From the NCBI RefSeq assembly GCF_000455245.1, contig NZ_HG005166.1:320195-366064 (forward strand): a stretch of 45,870 nt of DNA. The letters run 5' to 3'. The stretch is from Nesterenkonia massiliensis. GTDB lineage: Bacteria; Actinomycetota; Actinomycetes; Actinomycetales; Micrococcaceae. The position numbers were made by a program, and so were the translations under genes. Under the pieces are notes generated by a model. The model made no database searches. It had not been told where the DNA came from and was given only the letters and a program-made list of their open reading frames with translations. Below are positions 1 to 7,522 of this stretch, piece by piece (position 1 is the stretch's first letter; the number at the start of each line of letters is the position of its first letter).

Positions 1-966
1 GTTCCGGTTGACCCCGCTGCCGCGCTCGACATCCTTGCGGGTCACTGCAGCGCGCAGGATCGGGTCAGGCTCGGACTCCCGCTCGGTGCGCTGGGTGTGC
101 AGCCTGGTCATCGCATCCCGCAGTCGGGATTTCACGCTCGGCAGCGCCGCCCCCACACTCTGGGCCAGCTGGTGGTGCGAGAGGCCGCTCAGATACGTCA
201 GCGCCAGGGCCTGTGCCTGAGAGTCTGACAGGGCCAGCAGGTCCTCGAGGATCTCCTCGGGCAGACCGGCGACGCCGCCCCCGTCGCTCTGGGCCACCGC
301 GGTCAGCTGGATCGGTTCGGCTGCCCCTTCACGGAAGCGCTCCACAAAAATCCGGTGCGCCAACGGCACCAACCACTCCAGGACCTGCTCGTATTCGTTC
401 GGCCGGTACTCAGCGGGGGCCTCCTGATCACCCTGCTGTTCCGCGGTGAAGTCTGCATATTCGTCCGTCAGCAGCTGCGAGGCCTGGGTCTGCAGGCGCA
501 GATCACGGGCCCGGGCATCAGCCTGGTCCCACAGGTGCTGGTACACCGCCACGGTGGAAGCCTGTGCACCAGCCGGCTCGGCATGCATCAGCAGCGCCAG
601 GCCGTAGATGACATCCGAGGTGGACTCATAGAACGCCGAGAATGAGGCAGTCTCACCGCGGGCAGTGCCGGTCAGCAGCTCGGCGAGAGTGGGCTCCACG
701 GGTTCGCCCGCAGGTTCTGCCTCGCGGTCAGCAGCGGAGTCTGTATCCGGATCGGCCGGGGCTGCAGCGCCGTCGTCGAACTCATGCGGTTCCTCTTCCG
801 TGCTGCCGCTGGCATACGAGAGCGGGGATTCCGAAGAGCTCCCGGGCTGTGCCCGCTGAGGCAGTTCATCCTGACGGTACTCGTCACCGGCCTCGGCAGA
901 TTCGGCTGCGGCCGGATCCTCAGGGTGTCGCGGGTCGTGAGTCTCGCGCTCGGGGTCGGTGCTCAT
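1..966 (-). CDS. ECF-like sigma-70 family factor, partial (C-terminus beyond window)
   Basis: An open frame runs from ATG at 966 to the window edge, giving 322 codons without a stop. Residues 1-93 are a long acidic, Pro/Ala/Glu/Asp-rich extension that looks disordered. Residues about 94-150 resemble sigma region 2 (LAELLTGTARGETASFSAFY), but the usual acidic core-binding segment is replaced by AGAQASTVAVYQHLW, so this region is degenerate. Residues about 240-290 resemble region 4, with a helix-turn-helix (LSHHQLAQSVGAALPSVKSR). The family recruits RNA polymerase core to specific promoters. An anti-sigma gene often follows such a factor but would lie outside the window. A TACACT box 7 nt before the ATG suggests a leaderless mRNA. 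The sigma-like fold is fairly secure from region 4. Whether it is an active sigma factor is uncertain because of region 2. Confidence 0.7.
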   Translation of the reverse strand, partial: MSTDPERETHDPRHPEDPAAAESAEAGDEYRQDELPQRAQPGSSSESPLSYASGSTEEEPHEFDDGAAAPADPDTDSAADREAEPAGEPVEPTLAELLTGTARGETASFSAFYESTSDVIYGLALLMHAEPAGAQASTVAVYQHLWDQADARARDLRLQTQASQLLTDEYADFTAEQQGDQEAPAEYRPNEYEQVLEWLVPLAHRIFVERFREGAAEPIQLTAVAQSDGGGVAGLPEEILEDLLALSDSQAQALALTYLSGLSHHQLAQSVGAALPSVKSRLRDAMTRLHTQRTERESEPDPILRAAVTRKDVERGSGVNRN

Positions 967-979
967 GATGGTGAGTGTA
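964..979 (-). promoter_or_regulatory. candidate leaderless promoter of the sigma-like gene
   Basis: On the minus strand TACACT (979-974) is followed by 7 nt and then the ATG at 966. This is the spacing expected between a -10 box and a transcription start, so the mRNA may begin at the start codon. No ribosome binding site and no clear -35 are visible. Inference from spacing and the TAnnnT match. Confidence 0.45.
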
Positions 980-1066
980 GTCAGCCCCGCGCCGTCAGGG
1001 CATGACCAACACCCTGCCGGTGGCCCGGCTTGCCCAGCTGAACGGGTCGATGACCGGGGGGTGGGA

Positions 1067-1540
1067 TTAGACTGCGCCGTCGAACCCTTGCTGCCGCCAG
1101 GCTTCATAGACTGCGATAGAGACGGAGTTGGCCAGATTCAGCGAGCGGCGCCCGGGAAGCATAGGGATGCGCACCAGATCCGTGATGCGGCTGTCCTGCT
1201 TGACGTGATCGTCCAACCCGGTGGACTCCCGGCCGAAGAGCAGCACATCCCCTGGGCGGTACTTGATATCGACGTGCCGGGTGTTGCCCTCACCGGTGAA
1301 GGCGAAGATCCGCTGCGGGTTCAGCGCGGCATAAGCAGCCTCGAGGTTCTCGTGTTCGGTCATCACCGCCAGATCGTGATAATCCAATCCCGCGCGACGC
1401 AGCTTGGTATCGGAGAAGTCGAAGAGGGTGGGTCCGGCAATGTGAAGTTCAAAGCCGGTGATAGCCGCCAGCCGGATGAGATTGCCGGTATTGCCGGGGA
1501 TCTCCGGCTGGTCAAGAATCACGCGCAGGTTAGTAGACAC
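1067..1540 (-). CDS. trmL: tRNA (cytidine/uridine-34-2'-O)-methyltransferase TrmL
   Basis: A 157-residue SPOUT-family methyltransferase of normal length, starting at GTG 1540. TrmL methylates the wobble ribose of certain leucine tRNAs, using S-adenosylmethionine, as a dimer in the cytoplasm. The three SPOUT motifs are visible: NTGNLIRLAAITG near residue 17, LFGRESTGL near residue 101, and the knot segment MLPGRRSLNLANSVSIAVYE near residue 127. The last two form the trefoil-knot cofactor site. It lies between the DnaJ-domain gene and the sigma-like gene on the same strand. There is no good Shine-Dalgarno; CAGAAT 7 nt before the GTG could be a -10 box of a leaderless start. Assignment is strong from the motifs; the exact tRNA target is family knowledge. 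Confidence 0.93.
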   Translation of the reverse strand: MSTNLRVILDQPEIPGNTGNLIRLAAITGFELHIAGPTLFDFSDTKLRRAGLDYHDLAVMTEHENLEAAYAALNPQRIFAFTGEGNTRHVDIKYRPGDVLLFGRESTGLDDHVKQDSRITDLVRIPMLPGRRSLNLANSVSIAVYEAWRQQGFDGAV

Positions 1541-1564
1541 CTAAGACATTCTGGCAAACCTCTA

Positions 1565-1611
1565 CGGCCGCTGCTCAGAGAGGCGCTGCTCAGGGGTGGG
1601 GCGCTGCTCAG
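1565..1611. repeat. three degenerate copies of a CGCTGCTCAG motif
   Basis: The 10-mer CGCTGCTCAG occurs three times, ending at 1578, 1593 and 1611, with 15 and 18 bp between copies. The last copy contains the stop codon of the DnaJ-domain gene. A CTGCTCAG core also repeats with 15-bp period at 45230-45304. No function is apparent. Confidence 0.6.
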
Positions 1612-2636
1612 TCGACGTCGGGGGTGGCCAGCTGGTCACGCAGGGCGGTCATCAGATGTCTGTCCACCAGGTTCGCCTGCGCGGAGGCGGCAAGGGTCTC
1701 GGCGATCAGCGACAGTGCTCGGCCGGCCGGCAGCGGGGCGGCTCCGGAGGCCACGCCACGGGATTCCACCACCGGATGGAAGAGGTCTCCGTCGGGGGAG
1801 TGCAGGATCACCTGAGTGTGGGTCTGCAGTGCGGGCGCATCACCGGCGGCCCGCGCAGTTTCCTGCAGGGTCCCGCGCAGCCGACGGACTGCCGCGCTGA
1901 GGTTGGGCAGCGGGATGGTTCTGCCGCGGGCTCGCAGCGCGCGTCCATCCCAGGAGACCGCATCGGCCGGCACCTCGAAGGAGGCCACCAGTACCAGCGT
2001 CTGACCGCAGGCCACCACATGCTCGGCCCGCTGATCACCGCGTGGAGTACGACGACGCCCGCGACGGTCAGTCTCCACCGGATCCAGCAGCACATCATTA
2101 AACAGCCGTGCCGCAGGAAGCTGTCCCAGCACATGCTTCTCCAGCAGAGCCGCAGTGCGCTGCTGCACACGCTGACTCCGGCTGCCGAAGAGCCCGCGTG
2201 CGACGAACTCTCCATGGACTTTCTGACTCGTCAGCGTCAGGGAGAGGGGCTCGGGGTTCGATAGCGGGGGTTCGTAGCGCGGGGGCTGATCGGCCTGCGG
2301 TGAACGGCTTGTGCCGCGTCGTCGCGAGTCCGTCCCGTTCTGCCCCCGGGCCGAGGCGGCACCGGAGGTGGAGGCGGTGAAGCTGCGGGAGTAGATGCCG
2401 GAGGCCCCGGCGTCGTCGTCGGTCTCCTGCGGGATCTCCCGGGACCGGTCATAGGCCGCGCGCTTCTCAGGAGTGCCTAGTGTCTCCCAGGCCAACTGCA
2501 CCTGGTGGAACTCCTCTGCGGAGCCGCCCTGGTCCGGGTGGGTCTGGCGGGCCCGACGGCGGTAGGCAGCGCGCAGTGACTGCGCATCGGCCTGGGGCGC
2601 CACTTGCAGCACCGCGTAGAAATCGGGCTCACTCAT
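1608..2636 (-). CDS. DnaJ-domain protein
   Basis: A 342-residue protein with an N-terminal J domain (residues about 5-68: DFYAVLQVAPQADAQSLRAA, then the HPD motif in RRARQTHPDQGG). The HPD tripeptide stimulates DnaK ATPase, so this is a potential Hsp70 co-chaperone. There are no Gly/Phe-rich or zinc-finger regions, so it is not DnaJ proper. Residues about 70-125 are Ser/Pro/Arg-rich linker. The remaining 200 residues have no domain I recognise. It is divergent from the cysteine desulfurase gene. TAGTCT at 2651-2646 lies 9 nt before the ATG, so the 5' leader may be absent or very short. The J domain is certain; client and role are unknown. Confidence 0.88.
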   Translation of the reverse strand: MSEPDFYAVLQVAPQADAQSLRAAYRRRARQTHPDQGGSAEEFHQVQLAWETLGTPEKRAAYDRSREIPQETDDDAGASGIYSRSFTASTSGAASARGQNGTDSRRRGTSRSPQADQPPRYEPPLSNPEPLSLTLTSQKVHGEFVARGLFGSRSQRVQQRTAALLEKHVLGQLPAARLFNDVLLDPVETDRRGRRRTPRGDQRAEHVVACGQTLVLVASFEVPADAVSWDGRALRARGRTIPLPNLSAAVRRLRGTLQETARAAGDAPALQTHTQVILHSPDGDLFHPVVESRGVASGAAPLPAGRALSLIAETLAASAQANLVDRHLMTALRDQLATPDVD

Positions 2637-2721
2637 CAGTGCATAAGACTACCGCCCAGCAGTCCCTGCATTTGGTCGCCGGAAGGATCTCATCTGCAGG
2701 AGAAAATGCCGGTAGGCGGCG

Positions 2722-2738
2722 TAGAATCGCACACCGTG
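2722..2738 (+). promoter_or_regulatory. candidate leaderless promoter of cysteine desulfurase
   Basis: TAGAAT (2722-2727) is an excellent -10 box and is followed after 8 nt by GTG at 2736, in frame with the cysteine desulfurase. This supports GTG 2736 as both transcription and translation start, instead of the upstream ATG at 2706, whose AGGAG is only 3 nt away. Confidence 0.5.
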
Positions 2739-3932
2739 CAGCCCTCCCGCTATTTCGACCATGCCGCCACCACACCGGTGAAGCCCACGGCCATCCGCGT
2801 GCTGACTGAGCAGATGCCGCAGCTGGCCAATCCCTCTTCGCTGCACGGGGCAGGACGGCGGGCCCGACTGGCCGTGGATTCGGCGCGCGCCCAGCTTGCA
2901 GCTGCTGCTGGGGCCCACCCCAGCGAGGTGATCTTCACCTCCGGCGGCACTGAGGCAGACAACCTGGCCCTCAAGGGGCTGTGGTGGCAGCGCAGGTCTG
3001 AGGATTCCCGGCGCCACCGGATTCTGCTTCCGGGAATCGAGCATCACGCGGTGCTGGACACCGCCGAATGGTTGGAGAGCCATGAGGGCGCCCAGCTGGA
3101 CATCATTGAGGTGGACGGCGACGGCGTGCTCAATCTGGAGTCCTTGAAGCGGCTGCTGAGCCGTCAGCCGGAGACCATCGCGCTGGTGACCGCGATGTGG
3201 GCCAATAATGAGACCGGCGCGATCCAGCCGGTGCCCGAGATTGCCCGGCTCTGTGCTGAGGCCGGGGTTCCGTTCCACACTGACGCGGTGCAGGCCTTCG
3301 GCAGCGTACCGGTCAGTTTCAGTGAATCAGGGGCCTCCACTATGGCGATCAGTGGCCATAAGATCGGCGCTCCGGTGGGGGTCGGGGCACTGCTGGTGCG
3401 CCGCGATGTGAAGCTGACCCCGGTGCTGCACGGCGGGGGACAGGAGCGCGATATCCGATCCGGCACCTTAGATGCCGCGGGGATCTGTGCGTTCGCGGCC
3501 GTGGCGGAGGAGACCGTGGGTGCTCTGGAGGCGGAGTCCGCCCGGCTTGCCGGTTTGCGCGATGAGCTTCTGGAGGCGGTGGCGGGCCTTGAGGGGGTGA
3601 CGCTGCGCGGACCTGATCCGCGGGTGGTTCCGGAGAAGCGGCTGCCGAACAATCTGCACATCACCGTTGACGGTGCCGAGGGGGATTCGGTGCTGTTCAT
3701 GCTGGACATGGCGGGCTTTGATACCGCCACCGGGTCAGCATGCACCGCGGGTGTGCCCCGGGCATCCCATGTACTGTTGGCCATGGGCCTGAGTGAGGCC
3801 GAGGCTCGTGGGGCTCAGCGCTTCTCGCTGGGCTGGACCACCACCGCCGAGGACGTGCAGGCACTGGCAGGCTCGCTGCCGAGCGTGATCCAGCAGGCCC
3901 GAGCCGCCGGTATGGCAGCTGACCGGCGTTGA
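2736..3932 (+). CDS. cysteine desulfurase (NifS/IscS-like, class V aminotransferase)
   Basis: A PLP enzyme that takes sulfur from L-cysteine as an enzyme persulfide, releasing alanine, and supplies it for tRNA thiolation and Fe-S clusters. From GTG 2736 it has 398 residues, a normal length. The N-terminal YFDHAATTP is diagnostic. The PLP lysine is Lys209 in ISGHKIGAPVGVGALLVRR, and the catalytic Cys336 lies in TGSACTAGVPRASHVLLAMG. The alternative ATG at 2706 would add ten residues not expected in the family. Actinobacterial homologs usually precede mnmA. Here mnmA lies 4.8 kb away on the opposite strand, which suggests a local inversion or insertion while the sulfur-relay partnership persists. 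Family is secure; the choice of start is moderately supported by the TAGAAT box. Confidence 0.93.
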   Translation: MQPSRYFDHAATTPVKPTAIRVLTEQMPQLANPSSLHGAGRRARLAVDSARAQLAAAAGAHPSEVIFTSGGTEADNLALKGLWWQRRSEDSRRHRILLPGIEHHAVLDTAEWLESHEGAQLDIIEVDGDGVLNLESLKRLLSRQPETIALVTAMWANNETGAIQPVPEIARLCAEAGVPFHTDAVQAFGSVPVSFSESGASTMAISGHKIGAPVGVGALLVRRDVKLTPVLHGGGQERDIRSGTLDAAGICAFAAVAEETVGALEAESARLAGLRDELLEAVAGLEGVTLRGPDPRVVPEKRLPNNLHITVDGAEGDSVLFMLDMAGFDTATGSACTAGVPRASHVLLAMGLSEAEARGAQRFSLGWTTTAEDVQALAGSLPSVIQQARAAGMAADRR

Positions 3933-3951
3933 GGACGGGTGCACGCGCACT

Positions 3952-4012
3952 GACCCAGAATTTGTTTCACGAAACCCGCGTTTTGGGCCTCATGTGAAAC
4001 AAACGCTGGGTC
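3952..4012. terminator. long imperfect hairpin between convergent genes (inverted-repeat copy A)
   Basis: Outer arms GACCCAG (3952-3958) and CTGGGTC (4006-4012) and inner arms TTTGTTTCAC (3961-3970) and GTGAAACAAA (3994-4003) are perfect complements separated by 2-nt internal mismatches. The 23-nt loop holds GCGTTTTGGGCC. It sits between the 3' ends of the cysteine desulfurase and DUF6226 genes, so it could terminate both. There is no U-tract. It resembles two other elements in this window (8873-8942 and 9004-9100). Confidence 0.6.
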
Positions 4013-4027
4013 CTGACACCAGCACAG

Positions 4028-4687
4028 TCACGCCTTTTCCGCAGATTTAAGCGGCCACGGCTGCCATCTGCCATCGGGCAGCGCGCTCAGAGTCTGCGTG
4101 GCTGCCCTGCGGATATCCGCACTGAGACCTTCGGCTGACTCGGAGCTGCGACCACTGCCATCAGCCGTAGTCAAGGACCACTGCCACCCGTTCGTCAGCA
4201 GCCGCTCGTGAAACCTGCCCTCGGCCACAGCGAGCACCAGCTCTTCCAACTCCTGGACGAGGTGCTCTAGGTCATCATCACAGGCATCGCACCCGCAGAC
4301 CGGAAAGAGCTGCTGCTGCTCGACCAGCCTAGCCACCAGCCCAGCCTGTACGACGACGCCCGGGAAGTCCGTCCATGCCAGACGCAGCGGTGCACTCATT
4401 GGAGAGGACGGTGTCAGCCGCAGTTCCCGGTGCGTGCTGGTGCCTTCGCCAGGTTTCTCCCGGGTGAACCAGGAGTCCTGCTCGAGGTGCACATCGTAGG
4501 TGGAGGTGAGATGCTCCAGCAGCGCATCGGCTACTTGGTGCAGGGGTGCGAAACGCTCTGGATGTGTGCTCACGCTGTAGGAGTCCTCGGGAGGCTGCCC
4601 GTCCCAACGGTGCCCGTAGCGGATCGGCTGGCCGGCCGGGTCGGGATAGTCCAGGTCCGGCAACCTCGGCCGGTGGTAAGTAGTCAC
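4028..4687 (-). CDS. DUF6226 family protein
   Basis: A conserved actinobacterial protein of unknown function, 219 residues from GTG 4687. The N-terminal segment (TTYHRPRLPDLDYPDPAGQP, then YGHRWDG and PPEDSYSVSTHPERFAPLH) matches what I recall of the family's opening region, which is why GTG 4687 was chosen. The frame stays open upstream to 4900, but that part is Arg/Cys-rich and looks like a shadow. Residues about 110-150 form beta-like segments, and a CGCDACDDD motif near residue 133 could bind metal. The C-terminal half is Trp-rich. It starts 4 nt after an upstream small ORF and ends 95 bp from the convergent cysteine desulfurase. Cytoplasmic by absence of signal or membrane segments. Function unknown. 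Confidence 0.75.
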   Translation of the reverse strand: MTTYHRPRLPDLDYPDPAGQPIRYGHRWDGQPPEDSYSVSTHPERFAPLHQVADALLEHLTSTYDVHLEQDSWFTREKPGEGTSTHRELRLTPSSPMSAPLRLAWTDFPGVVVQAGLVARLVEQQQLFPVCGCDACDDDLEHLVQELEELVLAVAEGRFHERLLTNGWQWSLTTADGSGRSSESAEGLSADIRRAATQTLSALPDGRWQPWPLKSAEKA

Positions 4688-4691
4688 GCGC

Positions 4692-4934
4692 TTAAGCCTG
4701 CGGCCAAAGCCAGGCGGCGTCAATGAGAATCCCTTGCTGCAGCGCCCTGGGCTTCTCAGGTCTTGGCGGCACCGCCTGCCGCCACAACGGGTGGGAACCT
4801 GCCGTGAACGCCTCGTGAAATCCCACCGGTTGTTGCGGATCTGCGGTCTGTCGGTGCAGTTTGCGCAACAACGAATGGGACGCTGCGCCGGGGGCTCCAC
4901 GGGCCGCCCCTGCGCGCGCAGGCAGCGCGGACAA
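4692..4934 (-). CDS. possible small CDS between MetE-like and DUF6226 genes
   Basis: An 80-codon frame starting at TTG 4934, 14 nt after the MetE-like stop, and ending 4 nt before the DUF6226 GTG. The second half (VGFHEAFTAGSHPLWRQA, LIDAAWLWPQA) reads like protein, and the spacing on both sides fits a coupled operon. Against it are the TTG start without a good ribosome site and the lack of any family I recognise. It could be a real small gene, the decayed end of a larger one, or untranslated spacer. Confidence 0.3.
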   Translation of the reverse strand: MSALPARAGAARGAPGAASHSLLRKLHRQTADPQQPVGFHEAFTAGSHPLWRQAVPPRPEKPRALQQGILIDAAWLWPQA

Positions 4935-4948
4935 GCGCGTCGCTCTGC

Positions 4949-6043
4949 CTAGCCCTCGTTGATGTGTTCTGTCAGCGCTTCTGCGGTATCGCGGATGCGG
5001 GTAGCCAACCGCATCGCCTGCGCCTGACCCACCTGTCCCAGCAGTGAGCGATCCTGCGCACCGAATGGGGTGACTGTCACTGCACCCAACGCGTTCAGCG
5101 GCATGCCCAGGCGCTGCCAGGGCTGCAGCAGCCGAGCGGAAAGGTCGGTGACCTGCGGCAGGCCGGTGGGTCCGGCTGCCGTCGGGGCCGCTTCACCGGC
5201 GCGCAGCAGTCCAGCAGAGAAAAGCGCGCCGCCTTCGGCGAGCTCCGCGACCCGTTCCCAGTCTGGAGTTCCCAACAGTGGCACAGCGATCCCGAATCCG
5301 TCTACCCGCGCCTGGTTACGACTGAAGAAATCCTCCGCCTGCTCAGCAGTTACCGCGGTCCCGAAGTCCAACAGCACCTCATCTGCCCCGGCGGTGCGCA
5401 GGGCATCCACCACCGCGCCCAGCAGTGACCTAGTCTCGTCCCGGGACACCGCGCGCAGGGACTGATATCCGCTGACGGTAGGGACCTGGGCCGTCCGCAC
5501 CCGGGCGTAATCGGGCTCCAGGATCACCACAGATAACGACGACGGCGCCACGGCTCGGCGCACATGGGCCACGTGCTCAGCCGCACCGGCCGCCAGTGAC
5601 TCGGCCAGATCCCGCCGCGCGCCATGATCGGCCAGCACCTTCTCACCGCCGGGCAGTGCCAGCCCCGCTGCGAAGCTCACTGGCCCCAGCATCTCCAGAC
5701 GCAAGGGGCCGACGTCGTCGCCTTGATCAGCGCGAGCACCACGAACATCAGCCAGGGTGTCCACATCAGAGCGCAGCAGCTGTGCGGCGCGCTGATGATC
5801 TGCCCCTGGCCGCGGCACCAGGCGCCAGCCGTAGGAGGTCAGCTCCGTATAGAGCTCGGAGAGTTGGGCACTCGCACGGCCCAGCAGCGATGCGTGGTGG
5901 CCCCTGTCCGGCAGCTCAGCGAGCGCCCCCATATGGGGTGCGCTGAACTCGGATTCAAGCAGCTGATACGCCTGATCCACCGCCGGGCCGGACATGACTG
6001 CCGGGGCAGCTGAGCGAATCAGGTTGACGGTGCTCCCGCTCAC
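4949..6043 (-). CDS. MetE-like (cobalamin-independent methionine synthase-fold) protein lacking zinc cysteines
   Basis: A 364-residue protein resembling the C-terminal barrel of cobalamin-independent methionine synthase, as found in the actinobacterial methionine synthase-like family near ligA and mnmA. Family-like stretches include LTSYGWRLVPRPGADHQRA, LRLEMLGPVSFAAGLALPGG and VPTVSGYQSLRAV. The whole protein contains no cysteine, so the Cys ligands that hold the catalytic zinc in MetE are absent, and the N-terminal MetE half is missing. Methionine synthesis by the MetE mechanism is therefore unlikely. Its ATG overlaps the chorismate mutase stop (ATGA), implying translational coupling. The fold assignment is good; the activity is unknown. 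Confidence 0.8.
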   Translation of the reverse strand: MSGSTVNLIRSAAPAVMSGPAVDQAYQLLESEFSAPHMGALAELPDRGHHASLLGRASAQLSELYTELTSYGWRLVPRPGADHQRAAQLLRSDVDTLADVRGARADQGDDVGPLRLEMLGPVSFAAGLALPGGEKVLADHGARRDLAESLAAGAAEHVAHVRRAVAPSSLSVVILEPDYARVRTAQVPTVSGYQSLRAVSRDETRSLLGAVVDALRTAGADEVLLDFGTAVTAEQAEDFFSRNQARVDGFGIAVPLLGTPDWERVAELAEGGALFSAGLLRAGEAAPTAAGPTGLPQVTDLSARLLQPWQRLGMPLNALGAVTVTPFGAQDRSLLGQVGQAQAMRLATRIRDTAEALTEHINEG

Positions 6044-6405
6044 CGCTGCTGCGGTTCCTGCGGGCCGCCTTCAGACGCGGTTTCGGAAATGGCCTGGTGG
6101 TGGCGGATGACTTCCTCGATGATGAAGTTCAGGAACTTCTCGGCGAACTCCGGGTCCAACTGGGCGTCCTCGGCGAGCCGCTTCAGCCGGGCGATCTGGT
6201 TCTTCTCACGGGCCGGATCGGCAGGGGGCAGCTGATGCTTGGCCTTGAGCACACCCACCCGCTGGGTGGCCTTGAACCGCTCTGCCAGCAGATGCACCAG
6301 CGCGGCGTCGATATTGTCGATGCTGGATCGCATAGAGAGCAGCTCTTCAAGCACCTCGGGTTCTACGTACTGGGCTGCTTCGCCGGCGCGGGGATCAGTG
6401 CTCAT
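6040..6405 (-). CDS. chorismate mutase, AroQ type
   Basis: A 121-residue all-helical chorismate mutase (AroQ/CM_2). It converts chorismate to prephenate, the first step to phenylalanine and tyrosine. The helix-1 pattern VLEELLSMRSSIDNIDAALV, followed by LLAERFKATQRVGVLKAKH, carries the conserved Arg and Lys positions of the dimeric active site. The C-terminal FAEKFLNFIIEEVIRHHQ completes the fold. There is no signal peptide, so it is cytoplasmic, and the size suits a monofunctional enzyme. TAGGCT six nt before the ATG suggests a leaderless mRNA. It leads a unit whose next gene, the MetE-like protein, overlaps by four bases. Confidence 0.9.
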   Translation of the reverse strand: MSTDPRAGEAAQYVEPEVLEELLSMRSSIDNIDAALVHLLAERFKATQRVGVLKAKHQLPPADPAREKNQIARLKRLAEDAQLDPEFAEKFLNFIIEEVIRHHQAISETASEGGPQEPQQR

Positions 6406-6417
6406 GGTCCAAGCCTA
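6403..6417 (-). promoter_or_regulatory. candidate leaderless promoter of chorismate mutase
   Basis: TAGGCT (6417-6412, minus strand) is followed by six nt and the ATG at 6405. The same hexamer at nearly the same distance precedes the genes starting at 14558 and 27864. No -35 consensus is visible. Confidence 0.5.
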
Positions 6418-6449
6418 GCGGCTGAGCTGCCAGCATTTAGTTCTGCGGC

Positions 6450-7367
6450 TCACATGCAGAGACCATCGTCGCTGACTCCGCGCATGCACAGCGCCGTCCG
6501 CTCCACCTGGGAGAGCTCATAGCCCGCATCGCGCTCTTCCACAGTGACGAACAGACGGTCCCCGGCGACTGAATCATCCATCATTCCGGTGGCATCAACG
6601 ATGTAGTAATCCACGTCCACAAAATCGGGGTTATTAACGATCTCCACATCCGGGCCGTCCTCGGCTTGGCCCTCTTCACCCCAGTCCGCGGTGTGCAGTT
6701 CTGCTACCTGCAGTGCCAGTTCTTCAGGATCTGCGGAGGCTGAGACCTGATCGGCGTACTGATCGGTGATGTCCTCATGCTCGCCGAAGTAATAGAGGTG
6801 TCCGGCCTGCACCCACCCATAGCCGTCAGCCAGCTGGATCTCGATCCAGCTCTGCTCTGATTCCGGCACGTAACGTTCGCGACCGCCCAGCAGCACCGTA
6901 TCGCCGGCAAACACCTCACCGACCATTTCATCCATCTCGCCCTCGAGTGTGGGCACCGCAAGTACCGGCAACGGCCCGGCGGTGCCGATGACGCCGACCG
7001 CCTCGCCCTCGCGGGAGAAGTAAGTCTCGGCTGATTCTCCCGGCAGATCGGCATCATCTACGCGGTCAGTGCCGCCGATGGGCAGCTCGGGCTCGGGATC
7101 TGCTGCTGTCTCGGTCGTATCCGCTGGGGGCTCTTCGGTGCCGGTGCCGGTGGCGCCGTCGTCGGTTTCGGGGGTATCGGTCGCCTCATCCTCGGTGTCG
7201 GTGGGCTCCGGAGTAGACGGGGTCGCCTGGTCCTGTTCTGTCGCGGTCGGAGCGGGTTCGCCCTCCTGATCCGGGGTGCATGCGCTGAGTGCCAGTAGCG
7301 CCGCGGTACTCAATGCGGCCGCTGCGGAGAGTCTGCGGGCTGGCTTACGAGACGTTCCGTACTGCAT
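6450..7367 (-). CDS. secreted lipoprotein with SH3-like domain
   Basis: A 305-residue lipoprotein. The N-terminus has an Arg/Lys-rich region, a hydrophobic stretch (LSAAAALSTAALLALS) and lipobox LSAC, so it should be processed by signal peptidase II and tethered to the outer membrane face. A Thr/Glu/Asp/Pro-rich linker of about 75 residues follows. Then comes an SH3-like barrel (GEVFAGDTVLLGG, SWIEIQLADGYGWVQAGHLY). The last 90 residues are acidic and end with two close cysteines (ALCMRGVSDDGLCM) that could pair. ATG 7367 was chosen because it follows GAGGA at good spacing and directly begins the signal sequence. The frame extends upstream to 7430 but without signal character. It may bind envelope components; ligand unknown. 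Confidence 0.85.
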   Translation of the reverse strand: MQYGTSRKPARRLSAAAALSTAALLALSACTPDQEGEPAPTATEQDQATPSTPEPTDTEDEATDTPETDDGATGTGTEEPPADTTETAADPEPELPIGGTDRVDDADLPGESAETYFSREGEAVGVIGTAGPLPVLAVPTLEGEMDEMVGEVFAGDTVLLGGRERYVPESEQSWIEIQLADGYGWVQAGHLYYFGEHEDITDQYADQVSASADPEELALQVAELHTADWGEEGQAEDGPDVEIVNNPDFVDVDYYIVDATGMMDDSVAGDRLFVTVEERDAGYELSQVERTALCMRGVSDDGLCM

Positions 7368-7495
7368 CGTTACTGTCCTCTGCGGTCGGTTCCAGTGCCA
7401 TGTTCCAGCCTTGGAGGGGCAGCTGAACACAGCCTCAGAAAGGAATCACAAGTGTGTTGCAGAACGGAATCAGGGGTTCATCACCACTTCGCCGA

Positions 7496-7520
7496 AACCC
7501 CGGTCGAACAGCCCGGGGTT
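7496..7520 (-). terminator. hairpin at the 3' end of mnmA
   Basis: Perfect 8-bp arms AACCCCGG (7496-7503) and CCGGGGTT (7513-7520) enclose a 9-nt loop, starting two bases after the mnmA stop codon. Stable and GC-rich without a long U-run, as is common for actinobacterial terminators. Confidence 0.7.
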
Positions 7521-7522
7521 GC

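Noticed and set aside
959-1900. A 313-codon plus-strand frame across trmL
   Set aside because: It covers the intact trmL in antisense and has skewed composition.
4949-6043. Functional methionine synthase MetE
   Set aside because: No cysteine ligands and half the length of MetE.
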